DNA from: Rheum nobile
Lineage: Eukaryota > Streptophyta > Magnoliopsida > Caryophyllales > Polygonaceae
Assembly: GCA_027886185.1 (NCBI GenBank)
Contig: WOAB01000719.1
Span: forward strand, 372,001 to 436,000
Reading direction: 5' to 3'
DNA length: 64,000 nucleotides
Shown here: positions 29,828-40,344 of the stretch, one piece after another
Position numbering within the stretch: position 1 is the first letter of the stretch
Layout of the letters: each line of letters begins with the position of its first letter
Position numbers and translations under genes: made by a program
Notes under the pieces: model-generated
Told to the model about the DNA's origin: nothing
Seen by the model: the letters and a program-made list of their open reading frames with translations, nothing else
Database searches by the model: none

Positions 29828-29867
29828 CTATATGAAATAATCATAGCAGTAACCTCTGGTGGAAGTC

Positions 29868-31209
29868 TGATAGGTGCAATTTCATGCACCTTTACTAGCA
29901 ACTATTAGCATTATTTGGAGGAGTTTATGATAAGATTTGAGGCTAAGTCTGTAATCCAGAAGATGTGGGGAGAATTGAAGATATTCAGGGATTTACATCT
30001 TAGATGGAGATGATGAAGATGGATGAGGATCTGCTGGAGATTAATTGGAGAAGACTACCAACACTTGGTAGTAATGAAGAGCAGAAGAGAAGAAGAGTTG
30101 AAGAGAGGACTAGGCGAGTGTCACCGCCCCGCGCCAGAGCCACCGCGACCCGGCGGTGGATCTCAGAGAAGGAATTGACGCCCCGCGGTGGATCTCACCG
30201 CCCCGCGGTAGGCACGTCACGCCTCGCGGCCAACAGAAGACATTATTTCCTTTTATGCATTTTCGGACTTTCTTATTTCTAGTATTTTATTTCCCTTGCT
30301 ATTTTAATTAGGTTAAACTTATTTCCTAAGCCTATTTAAGACCTCTTTCTAGGTTAAGAGACAGAGAACTTTTTGACACTTTTACTTTCATCATTATCGT
30401 TGTTTTTCTCATTAGGGTTTCATTTTACATCTGAATGGAGCACTAATTTCCCCTTGTTCTACTAGACGTTTGAAGCAATACAGTTGAATTGTTTGTGAGA
30501 TTTCTATCCCTTGTTCCTATTCTTATATGTGTTGGTTTGATTCTCTTGGTTATATTGAATATTGATTCATTGTTATTCTTCATAGCCTGATCAACTAGGT
30601 TGAATACTATTTATCCATTGCTAGGGTTTGCATATAGTGGAATACGAGTGCATATCTAGTAGCAAACATAATTGTTGCATATAGTGGAATACGAGTGTGC
30701 AATTGTGAGTGAGAATCATTTGCATGTTAAGTAGTAAGGTTTTCTTCTATTTGCATGTATCCTATATCCTTGTGTGCATTGCTATTGCTTTATTAGTGGT
30801 AAGGTTTTCTTCCATTGATATTGTAGTAAGTACTATCAACAACTGTCTGAATTGGTAGTTAATCAAGATCAGGGTGGGAACAACTATAAGAATAGATAAA
30901 GAACTTGGATTTAATAGATTTCGGTGATCAAATTATATCTCTGTATTGTGGATCTCGTTCTAGTGGAACTTCTTCCCCAATCATATTCTCAAGTCAACTA
31001 AACTTGTTCACTTTGCTCTGTTTGATAACCAACCAACCCCCCCCCCCCCCTTCCTTGTTACTTGTTAATCATAATTGTATACTTCATCAGATCTTCCCTG
31101 TGGGTTCGACCCTTACTTGCTTACTATACATCTGTTTAGTAGGTTGTTAGGACTTTTACTTTGACTAGGCCATTCAACGATATTTGCATTGCATATTTCG
31201 GCCACCTCA
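29868..31209 (+). repeat. E LTR, leftmost complete copy
   Basis: TGATAGGTGC...CACCTCA, matching 49320-50657. TATTTAAG at 30333-30340 is the promoter-like box, a poly-C tract starts near 31038 and a GGGTTCGACCC box lies at 31102-31112. GC-rich boxes of the caccgccccgcggtgg type lie at 30120-30230. No matching TSD was found for the flanking aagtc, because the right side of the original insertion is rearranged. Confidence 0.9.
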
Positions 31210-31213
31210 AATT

Positions 31214-31230
31214 TGGCGCCGTTGCCGGGG
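31214..31230 (+). promoter_or_regulatory. E primer binding site, unit 1
   Basis: Exact TGGCGCCGTTGCCGGGG (tRNA-Asp type). Repeated at about 34181, 37148 and 50662 in the other copies. Confidence 0.88.
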
Positions 31231-31285
31231 AAGTTTTCTGTTTTGTTGTGTGTTTTTGTGATTGATTTTGGTGGAGACCTATCTT

Positions 31286-32362
31286 ATGGTCGACACCCGT
31301 AGTACTGACTCTCCTCTAGCTTCTTTTGATCCAAAAATCGACAGATCGTTCCTTGCGAACCTACGCGATCAAGGAAAAGAAGAAGAAGAGGTTGAAACAG
31401 TTGAGCCAGTTGACATCTCTCCTGCTGCAATGGCCGAAACTCTGAGAGAGCTTACTGAGCCGAATATTGGGGCACAACCCCCCTTGGCTGTCGTCATCCA
31501 TGCACTTGACGAAGGGGTGAACTTTGAGCTGAAATCTGGAGTTGTTGCTTATCTCCCGAAATTCCATGGTTTGAGTGGAGAGGACCCAATATCTCATCTG
31601 GGTAAATTACACAATGTCTGCATGACTATGAAGCCAAGGAATGTGACGGAGGATCAAATCAAGATGAGAGCCTTTGGTTTTTCTTTGCTAGACTCTGCTA
31701 GCGACTTGTATTATCACTTGCCGCCAGGGACCATAGATTCCTGGACTAAACTGCACAAGGCATTTCTTGACAAGTACTTCCCAACAAAGAAGGCGAATGC
31801 TTTGAAAAATGCAATTGCTAACATTGAGCAGGGTGCTGATGAGACGCTATATGACTATCTTGAGCGGTACAAGAGGCTTTGCTCTAGCTATCCGTTCCAC
31901 AGATACGCCAAACAGGATCTTGTTCTCTACTTACACAATGGTCTGCTAGATCAAGAGAGAAGGATGGTTGACGATGCATGCGGTGAGAGCATTCTTAATC
32001 TGACACCGGACGCAGCCATGGCAAGATTTCATGAGATGAGTGAGAGTACCAGGAGATTTGGTAGGACGTACCAGAGAAAAGTAGTCAATGTTGTGACTCC
32101 TGCAGGATCTAGCCCTGTGTTGAATGAGTTAGCTGAGTTGAATGAGATGGTGAAGAGAATGGCAAACCAAAACACTCCTCAACAAGTCAAAGCATGTGGG
32201 ATTTGCTATGATCAATTCCACCCTTCTGATGCTTGTCCTCAGTTACAGGAAGAAGGTACTGCTGAAGTGAATGCTGTAGGAAGTTACGGACCCCCTAGAC
32301 CGCGTTTTGATGGACAACCCAACTACAATCCGAGAGGGCGAGACCACCCATGTTTCAGATAG
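31286..32362 (+). CDS. E Gag, unit 1, truncated by a stop
   Basis: 358 codons from MVDTRSTDSPLA. Capsid core at about residues 85-215 (FHGLSGEDPISHL, YYHLPPGTIDSW), CCHC knuckle CGICYDQFHPSDAC at about 311-324. A TAG replaces the TGG codon present at the same place in the E body (38292 region), and 50 bp later the frame runs into the antisense C-like LTR, so protease is absent. The start codon lies in a conserved imperfect hairpin (31270-31297). Confidence 0.8.
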   Translation: MVDTRSTDSPLASFDPKIDRSFLANLRDQGKEEEEVETVEPVDISPAAMAETLRELTEPNIGAQPPLAVVIHALDEGVNFELKSGVVAYLPKFHGLSGEDPISHLGKLHNVCMTMKPRNVTEDQIKMRAFGFSLLDSASDLYYHLPPGTIDSWTKLHKAFLDKYFPTKKANALKNAIANIEQGADETLYDYLERYKRLCSSYPFHRYAKQDLVLYLHNGLLDQERRMVDDACGESILNLTPDAAMARFHEMSESTRRFGRTYQRKVVNVVTPAGSSPVLNELAELNEMVKRMANQNTPQQVKACGICYDQFHPSDACPQLQEEGTAEVNAVGSYGPPRPRFDGQPNYNPRGRDHPCFR

Positions 32363-32410
32363 AGCGACCCACAAGGTGGTCAATAGCCCGTACAACAGCA
32401 ACACGAGAAG

Positions 32411-33153
32411 AGAGGATTGGCGAAGTGATGGTGTGGTGATTTGGGGATAGATGACTTGAAGAGACAAGTCTTTGGCCGTAGCGTCGGCGGCGGAGTGAAG
32501 GGAGATGCGAAGGAAGACTTGGCTTGAAGGTTCAAGCGAGTGCCGTAGCGTCGGCGGCGGGTGAATGGGGATGCGAAGATAGAGGTTGACGTCCGATCAA
32601 GGGTAGGAGGATTAACACTCTACTAAAGCCTTGATTAAATTGAACGTGAACAAAACAATAACAATGTTTGAACTTAAATACTAAAGGCGAGAACTCGGAT
32701 GGGCCGAGTCGAACCTAGTGGGCTAGCCCATGCTACAAGCAATAGGCAGACACCCTAAAATAGAAATAACTATAAATAGAAAGTGTACAAAACAAGCAAA
32801 GTACCAAATATAGAAATGTCTCAAAACATATGGCAATAAACCTCTAAGTGTCAAGACCCGGTGGCGGCGAGAGCATGGGCGCATACAAGGCGAGTGACGG
32901 CAACGATGGGTTGATGGGCTCGGCAGTGGGTGCACTCGGTGCCGACTGCGATGGGCTTGTTTCTCCGATGCCGATGGTGGCGAGGACAACGAGTCTGGGT
33001 TCTGTCTCTGGGCTTCCTTGGCTAGCGATGATGCGTGCGACAAGCGAGTGCACGACGTCGGCGATGGCCTTGGACCTTATCACTGGGCCCTCTGAGCGTA
33101 GGCTCATGGCGTTCTCCTCGTCTGTGGCCATCATGGGAGGTGGGATCACATCA
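32411..33153 (-). repeat. Truncated C-like LTR (C'), unit 1
   Basis: Minus-strand LTR whose U3 start (TGATGTGATCCCACC) is at 33153. The R-U5 end is missing, cut at the junction with E gag. It encodes the CRM-style tail on minus (DVIPPPMMATDEE). It diverges clearly from C1 and C2, so it is a sister subfamily. Repeated at 35378-36120 and 51874-52620. Confidence 0.85.
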
Positions 33154-33637
33154 GAAGAGGAGGAGAAAAAGAGAACCAATAGAAGCAGAGAGAAAGAGAT
33201 CGTCGGGGAGAGAGAGAGATTGTCGGGGAGAGAGTGAGATCGCGAAAGAAGGAGAAAAAGAGAGAGGAGAAGAAGAGAAAGGAGAAGGTGCGGCGCGACG
33301 ATTTAACCTACATGCGTACGCTAAATTCTAGCGTACAGATGTGGGTTAAAACGCATGGGCCGGCCCATAACTCTGTGCGCTGGAGGTAGGCGTATGTATT
33401 CCTCCAGCGTATTGATTTTAACATTTTCTTCTTTTTTTACTTAAGTTTGGTTGTGAATACGTGTAATGCCTTATACGCATTTTTACGCGTACACCAGAAT
33501 ATAAGGTTGTGGTTTGTACCCTGTTTTCCACGTATTTTACTTATGTGCTCGGATGTTGCGTATGCATCGCATACTCTATGCGTACATATTATAATGCGAA
33601 AAGATATAAAATGTATTGTATATAGCCCTCACGCATA
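33154..33637. other. GA-rich and CGTA-word-rich flank, unit 1
   Basis: First ~140 bp are purine-rich (gagaga). The rest is crowded with gcgtac, acgcat and related words and holds two inverted repeats: GTACGCTA/TAGCGTAC (33316-33336) and CGCTGGAGG/CCTCCAGCG (33378-33409). The same sequence continues uninterrupted into 53104 onward, so it is original flank of C'. No gene. Confidence 0.7.
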
Positions 33638-34252
33638 ATTGTTGCATATAGTGGAATACGAGTGTGCAATTGTGAGTGAGAATCATTTGCATGTTAAGTA
33701 GTAAGGTTTTCTTCTATTTGCATGTATCCTATATCCTTGTGTGCATTGCTATTGCTTTATTAGTGGTAAGGTTTTCTTCCATTGATATTGTAGTAAGTAC
33801 TATCAACAACTGTCTGAATTGGTAGTTAATCAAGATCAGGGTGGGAACAACTATAAGAATAGATAAAGAACTTGGATTTAATAGATTTCGGTGATCAAAT
33901 TATATCTCTGTATTGTGGATCTCGTTCTAGTGGAACTTCTTCCCCAATCATATTCTCAAGTCAACTAAACTTGTTCACTTTGCTCTGTTTGATAACCAAC
34001 CCCCCCCCCCCCCCCCCTTCCTTGTTACTTGTTAATCATAATTGTATACTTCATCAGATCTTCCCTGTGGGTTCGACCCTTACTTGCTTACTATACATCT
34101 GTTTAGTAGGTTGTTAGGACTTTTACTTTGACTAGGCCATTCAACGATATTTGCATTGCATATTTCGGCCACCTCAAATTTGGCGCCGTTGCCGGGGAAG
34201 TTTTCTGTTTTGTTGTGTGTTTTTGTGATTGATTTTGGTGGAGACCTATCTT

Positions 34253-35329
34253 ATGGTCGACACCCGTAGTACTGACTCTCCTCTAGCTTCTTTTGATCCA
34301 AAAATCGACAGATCGTTCCTTGCGAACCTACGCGATCAAGGAAAAGAAGAAGAAGAGGTTGAAACAGTTGAGCCAGTTGACATCTCTCCTGCTGCAATGG
34401 CCGAAACTCTGAGAGAGCTTACTGAGCCGAATATTGGGGCACAACCCCCCTTGGCTGTCGTCATCCATGCACTTGACGAAGGGGTGAACTTTGAGCTGAA
34501 ATCTGGAGTTGTTGCTTATCTCCCGAAATTCCATGGTTTGAGTGGAGAGGACCCAATATCTCATCTGGGTAAATTACACAATGTCTGCATGACTATGAAG
34601 CCAAGGAATGTGACGGAGGATCAAATCAAGATGAGAGCCTTTGGTTTTTCTTTGCTAGACTCTGCTAGCGACTTGTATTATCACTTGCCGCCAGGGACCA
34701 TAGATTCCTGGACTAAACTGCACAAGGCATTTCTTGACAAGTACTTCCCAACAAAGAAGGCGAATGCTTTGAAAAATGCAATTGCTAACATTGAGCAGGG
34801 TGCTGATGAGACGCTATATGACTATCTTGAGCGGTACAAGAGGCTTTGCTCTAGCTATCCGTTCCACAGATACGCCAAACAGGATCTTGTTCTCTACTTA
34901 CACAATGGTCTGCTAGATCAAGAGAGAAGGATGGTTGACGATGCATGCGGTGAGAGCATTCTTAATCTGACACCGGACGCAGCCATGGCAAGATTTCATG
35001 AGATAAGTGAGAGTACCAGGAGATTTGGTAGGACGTACCAGAGAAAAGTAGTCAATGTTGTGACTCCTGCAGGATCTAGCCCTGTGCTGAATGAGTTAGC
35101 TGAGTTGAATGAGATGGTGAAGAGAATGGCAAACCAAAACACTCCTCAACAAGTCAAAGCATGTGGGATTTGCTATGATCAATTCCACCCTTCTGATGCT
35201 TGTCCTCAGTTACAGGAAGAAGGTACTGCTGAAGTGAATGCTGTAGGAAGTTACGGACCCCCTAGACCGCGTTTTGATGGACAACCCAACTACAATCCGA
35301 GAGGGCGAGACCACCCATGTTTCAGATAG
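34253..35329 (+). CDS. E Gag, unit 2, truncated by the same stop
   Basis: Identical to unit 1 apart from one Met-to-Ile change (HEMSEST to HEISEST) and one silent difference. Same capsid core, CCHC knuckle and terminal TAG, so the stop predates the duplication. Confidence 0.8.
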   Translation: MVDTRSTDSPLASFDPKIDRSFLANLRDQGKEEEEVETVEPVDISPAAMAETLRELTEPNIGAQPPLAVVIHALDEGVNFELKSGVVAYLPKFHGLSGEDPISHLGKLHNVCMTMKPRNVTEDQIKMRAFGFSLLDSASDLYYHLPPGTIDSWTKLHKAFLDKYFPTKKANALKNAIANIEQGADETLYDYLERYKRLCSSYPFHRYAKQDLVLYLHNGLLDQERRMVDDACGESILNLTPDAAMARFHEISESTRRFGRTYQRKVVNVVTPAGSSPVLNELAELNEMVKRMANQNTPQQVKACGICYDQFHPSDACPQLQEEGTAEVNAVGSYGPPRPRFDGQPNYNPRGRDHPCFR

Positions 35330-35377
35330 AGCGACCCACAAGGTGGTCAATAGCCCGTACAACAGCAACACGAGAAG

Positions 35378-36120
35378 AGAGGATTGGCGAAGTGATGGTG
35401 TGGTGATTTGGGGATAGATGACTTGAAGAGACAAGTCTTTGGCCGTAGCGTCGGCGGCGGAGTGAAGGGAGATGCGAAGGAAGACTTGGCTTGAAGGTTC
35501 AAGCGAGTGCCGTAGCGTCGGCGGCGGGTGAATGGGGATGCGAAGATAGAGGTTGACGTCCGATCAAGGGTAGGAGGATTAACACTCTACTAAAGCCTTG
35601 ATTAAATTGAACGTGAACAAAACAATAACAATGTTTGAACTTAAATACTAAAGGCGAGAACTCGGATGGGCCGAGTCGAACCTAGTGGGCTAGCCCATGC
35701 TACAAGCAATAGGCAGACACCCTAAAATAGAAATAACTATAAATAGAAAGTGTACAAAACAAGCAAAGTACCAAATATAGAAATGTCTCAAAACATATGG
35801 CAATAAACCTCTAAGTGTCAAGACCCGGTGGCGGCGAGAGCATGGGCGCATACAAGGCGAGTGACGGCAACGATGGGTTGATGGGCTCGGCAGTGGGTGC
35901 ACTCGGTGCCGACTGCGATGGGCTTGTTTCTCCGATGCCGATGGTGGCGAGGACAACGAGTCTGGGTTCTGTCTCTGGGCTTCCTTGGCTAGCGATGATG
36001 CGTGCGACAAGCGAGTGCACGACGTCGGCGATGGCCTTGGACCTTATCACTGGGCCCTCTGAGCGTAGGCTCATGGCGTTCTCCTCGTCTGTGGCCATCA
36101 TGGGAGGTGGGATCACATCA
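35378..36120 (-). repeat. Truncated C-like LTR (C'), unit 2
   Basis: Copy of 32411-33153; followed by the same flank (36121-36604). Confidence 0.85.
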
Positions 36121-37219
36121 GAAGAGGAGGAGAAAAAGAGAACCAATAGAAGCAGAGAGAAAGAGATCGTCGGGGAGAGAGAGAGATTGTCGGGGAGAGA
36201 GTGAGATCGCGAAAGAAGGAGAAAAAGAGAGAGGAGAAGAAGAGAAAGGAGAAGGTGCGGCGCGACGATTTAACCTACATGCGTACGCTAAATTCTAGCG
36301 TACAGATGTGGGTTAAAACGCATGGGCCGGCCCATAACTCTGTGCGCTGGAGGTAGGCGTATGTATTCCTCCAGCGTATTGATTTTAACATTTTCTTCTT
36401 TTTTTACTTAAGTTTGGTTGTGAATACGTGTAATGCCTTATACGCATTTTTACGCGTACACCAGAATATAAGGTTGTGGTTTGTACCCTGTTTTCCACGT
36501 ATTTTACTTATGTGCTCGGATGTTGCGTATGCATCGCATACTCTATGCGTACATATTATAATGCGAAAAGATATAAAATGTATTGTATATAGCCCTCACG
36601 CATAATTGTTGCATATAGTGGAATACGAGTGTGCAATTGTGAGTGAGAATCATTTGCATGTTAAGTAGTAAGGTTTTCTTCTATTTGCATGTATCCTATA
36701 TCCTTGTGTGCATTGCTATTGCTTTATTAGTGGTAAGGTTTTCTTCCATTGATATTGTAGTAAGTACTATCAACAACTGTCTGAATTGGTAGTTAATCAA
36801 GATCAGGGTGGGAACAACTATAAGAATAGATAAAGAACTTGGATTTAATAGATTTCGGTGATCAAATTATATCTCTATATTGTGGATCTCGTTCTAGTGG
36901 AACTTCTTCCCCAATCATATTCTCAAGTCAACAAAACTTGTTCACTTTGTTCTGTTTGATAACCAACCCCCAACCCCCCCCCTCTTCCTTGTTACTTGTT
37001 AATCATAATTGCATACTTCATCAGATCTTCCATGTGGGTTCGACCCTTACTTGCTTACTATACATCTGTTTAGTAGGTTGTTAGGACTTTTACTTTGACT
37101 AGGCCATTCAACGATATTTGCATTGCATATTTCGGCCACCTCAAATTTGGCGCCGTTGCCGGGGAAGTTTTCTGTTTTGTTGTGTGTTTTTGTGATTGAT
37201 TTTGGTGGAGACCTATCTT

Positions 37220-39065
37220 ATGGTCGACACCCGTAGTACTGACTCTCCTCTAGCTGCTTTTGATCCAGAAATCGACAGATCGTTCCGCGCAAACCTACGC
37301 GATCAAGGAAAAGAAGAAGAAGAGGTTGAAACAGTTGAGCCAGTTGACATCCCTCCTGCTGCAATGGCCGAAACTCTGAGAGAGCTTACTGAGCCGAATA
37401 TTGGGGCATAACCCGTCTTGGCTGTCGTCATCCTTGCACTTGACGAAGGGGTGAACTTTGAGCTGAAATCTGGAGTTGTTGCTTATCTCTCGAAATTCCA
37501 TGGTTTGAGTGGAGAGGACCCGATATCTCATCTGGGTAAATTCCACAATGTCTGCATGACTATGAAGCCAAGGAATGTGACGGAGGATCAAATCAAGATG
37601 AGAGCCTTTGGTTTTTCTTTGCTAGACTCTGCTAGCGACTGGTATTATCACTTGCCGCCAGGGACCATAGATTCCTGGACTAAACTGTACAAGACGTTTC
37701 TTGACAAGTACTTCCCAACAAAGAAGGCGAATGCTTTGAAAAAGGCAATTGCTAACATTGAGTAGGGTGCTGATGAGACGCTATATGACTATCTTGAGCG
37801 GTACAAGAGGCTTTGCTCTAGCTGTCTGTTCCACGGATACGCCAAACAGGATCTTATTCTCTACTTACACAATGGTCTGCTAGATCAAGAGAGAAGGATG
37901 GTTGACATTGCATGCGGTGGGAGCATTCTTAATCTGACACCGGACGCAGCCATGGCAAGATTTCAAGAGATGAGTGAGAGTACCAGGAGCTTTGGTAGGA
38001 CGTACCAGAGAAAAGTAGTCAATGCTGTGACTCCTGCAGGATCTAGCCCTATGCTGAATGAGTTAGCTGAGTTGAAGGAGATGGTGAAGAGAATGGTGAA
38101 CCAAAACACTCCTCAACAAGTCAAAGCATGTGGGATTTGCTATGATCAATTCCACCTTTCTAATGCTTGTCCTCAGCTACAGGAAGAAGGTACTGCTGAA
38201 GTGAATGCTGTAGGAGGTTACAGACCCCCTAGACCGCATTTTGATGGACAACCCAACTACAATCCGAGAGGGCGAGACCACCCAGGTTTCAGATGGAGCA
38301 TCCCACAAGGTGGTCAACAGCCCGTACAACAGCAATACCAGCAGAGAGTCTCATACCAACAGAGGCCCCAAGGCCAAAACTCTGGTGCTACTACTGAAGA
38401 GATGCTCAAAACCTTAACTCAGCACTTCGCCACTCATGTGCAGACTACTGAATCAAGCATAAAGAATATGGAGAGGCAGATTGGCCAATTGGCTGATGTT
38501 GTGACAAAGATTGACCAGAGAACATCAAATTCCTTGCCGTCTCAGACTACAGTGAATCCAAGGGAAAATGTGAGTGCCATCACCCTCAGAAGTGGTAAGC
38601 AACTGGTCGTTCCTCCTATTGTTGAAGAGGAGTGCGAAATTGAGACGGAGAATATCGGTGACCGCCCCGCGGTGGACTCCACCGCGACCCGACGGCGAAT
38701 TGGCTCTGAGACCAGTAAAGAAGAGTGCCAGTCACCGCCCCGCGGCGACACTCACCGCGACCCGGCGGTGAGTCCTAGTAATCCCTCCTCACATCTGACG
38801 CCCCACAGCGATGACCACCGCCCCGCGGTGAGACCATCGCGACCCGGCGTCCAACATCCCAACTCCGCTGAAGAGGTCTGTGTTGATAATTATGTTCGTC
38901 CGGTTTTTCCCCCTCTCGGTTCTGAGAAGCCACCAACACCTTTTCCCGAGGCGCTAAAGGCTAGAAGGGTCACCGACGACAGTGATCTTTTCGAGACGTT
39001 CCGAAACTGTGAGGTGAACATCCCCTTCTCAAGCTTATTAAGGCTGTTTCTCGATATGCCAAGTT
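37220..39065 (+). pseudogene. E body Gag, three lesions
   Basis: Same architecture as unit 1, but full length: capsid core, CCHC knuckle (about 38130-38175), Gln-rich spacer, coiled-coil-prone ESSIKNMERQIGQLADVV, LPSQTTVNPRENVSAITLRSG, then a linker built from GC-rich repeats (RPAV, PRGD). TAA at 37409 and TAG at 37763 interrupt it. A one-base frameshift near 39035 separates it from protease, to which the alignment with A runs without a gap. Confidence 0.85.
38655..38860 (+). repeat. E GC-rich motif cluster in the gag-pro linker
   Basis: Alternating ccgccccgcggtgg and accgcgacccggcgg boxes, about seven in 200 bp, the same two words as in the E LTR (30120-30230). Confidence 0.75.
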
Positions 39066-39066
39066 T

Positions 39067-39999
39067 TTGAAGGAGCTGTGCACCGTTAAAAGGACACAAA
39101 AGCTGAAGGTCCAGAAGAAGGTTCCGGTTGGTGAACATGTCTCGGCAGTATTTCAAAGGCGTATGCCTGAGAAGTGCAAGGATCCAGGTACGTTCACTAT
39201 CCCTATTGCTATAGGTGAGCATCGATTTGAGAAAGCCTTGTTAGACTTGGGTGCCTCTATTAATGTTTTGCCTTATTCATTGATTGAGGATTTAGGAGTA
39301 GGACCTTTGCATGATACCAATATTGTGATTCAACTTGCTGATGGTTCTTGTGTGCCTCCTAAGGGTGTTGTGGAAGATATTCTTGTTAAAATTGGCCCCT
39401 TAATTTTCCCTGTTGATTTCTTTGTTATGGATATGGACTATGATGAGCAGGTTGCTCCTGTTATGTTAGGACGATCTTTTATGAAAACATCCATGACGAA
39501 GATTGATGTGGATAGTGGAACTTTGACTATGGAATTCGATGGAATAATTTTTGAGCATAATATTCATAAGGTCAACTCCATCGAATTGCCTTCCCTTTGC
39601 TGCATTAGTGATATTGATGATCCTATTCAGGAAAATGTTAAGACTAGTGTAGTGGAGACCATAGTTGTATACTCTGTTGTTGCTGAACCTTTTGATTTGC
39701 ATGAGTATGATGTCTTATTTGATGACATAGGAGATTCTATTCCCTCTAATTTGGGCACTTGCCCCACTACACTAACCACACAAGGCTGTAAGCCTTCATC
39801 TAGTGTCGTGCAACGTGATCAGGTTGAGCCATATCGGCCCCCACATCGCTCTAAGTATGGGGGAGATGCTCCAAAGGCAGCAATCATGGAGTCATTGGCT
39901 AAGAGGGAACATGGTCTAAGGTCCAAGCCTTTCCATGGGAAGTTCCAGCAGGAAGAGTTAAGTAAGAGGATTCTGAAAGGATCCTATTCTAGGTGGTGA
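39067..39999 (+). CDS. E retropepsin-like protease
   Basis: 310 codons, open throughout. Active site LLDLGASINVLPYSL at about residues 58-72 and VMLGRSFMKTSMTKIDV at about 131-147. A ~130-residue tail with acidic and Pro-rich parts ends SYSRW. Most similar to the A protease. The ATG is only the first Met; the natural product would be Gag-Pro. The stop is followed within 65 nt by the conserved splice donor. Confidence 0.83.
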   Translation: MKELCTVKRTQKLKVQKKVPVGEHVSAVFQRRMPEKCKDPGTFTIPIAIGEHRFEKALLDLGASINVLPYSLIEDLGVGPLHDTNIVIQLADGSCVPPKGVVEDILVKIGPLIFPVDFFVMDMDYDEQVAPVMLGRSFMKTSMTKIDVDSGTLTMEFDGIIFEHNIHKVNSIELPSLCCISDIDDPIQENVKTSVVETIVVYSVVAEPFDLHEYDVLFDDIGDSIPSNLGTCPTTLTTQGCKPSSSVVQRDQVEPYRPPHRSKYGGDAPKAAIMESLAKREHGLRSKPFHGKFQQEELSKRILKGSYSRW

Positions 40000-40061
40000 T
40001 TGATTTGAAGTACGTCGAGCCAACGACGTTAACTAAGGCGCTGTCCGGGAGGCAACCCGAG

Positions 40062-40133
40062 GTAGTTTTCCTTAATTTTTCTTTTCTCTTAGATTAATTT
40101 CATAGTTTCGTTCGCCTGTCACTAACATTTCAG
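40062..40133 (+). other. E predicted intron after gag-pro
   Basis: CGAG|GTAGTT donor, T-rich body, CACTAACATTTCAG acceptor; 72 nt. The upstream block AACTAAGGCGCTGTCCGGGA matches A, B and D. Confidence 0.62.
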
Positions 40134-40175
40134 GTACGAAAGTAAATAGAGAAGAGACGTGTTTTCCCAGCTTGT

Positions 40176-40280
40176 TCACCGCCCCGCGGCGACATCCACT
40201 GCCCCGCGGTGGAGACCACCGCCCCGCGGCGACGTCCACTGCCCCGCGGTGGAGACCACCGCCCCGCGGCGACTATCTGG
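40176..40280 (+). repeat. E GC-rich array after the intron
   Basis: About two and a half tandem copies of a ~44-bp unit alternating ccgccccgcggcgac and ctgccccgcggtgg. Confidence 0.8.
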
Positions 40281-40344
40281 TATACCCTTCTCAACTTCAA
40301 AAAAAATAAAAAAATATATATATAAAGGGCCTCGAAAAAACCTT

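Larger units (their letters stand above)
30671..36604 (+). repeat. Tandem array: two 2,967-bp units from family E
   Basis: Units 30671-33637 and 33638-36604 each hold the last ~540 bp of an E LTR, PBS, gag, a truncated C-like LTR and a 485-bp flank. I find about two substitutions plus poly-C differences between them. The unit boundary joins ...cacgcata to attgttg; CATA occurs at both parent ends (30667-30670 and about 53100-53103). Confidence 0.9.

Noticed and set aside
30905..31150. 81-codon frame in the E LTR (also at 33872, 36839 and 50357)
   Set aside because: Lies in U5, spans a poly-C tract of variable length, and changes with it; not a gene.
29868..32400. A simple complete E element at the left edge
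   Set aside because: Only one complete LTR is present there, the gag is fused to a C-like LTR, and the partner LTR is beyond the tandem units; it is a recombined locus.
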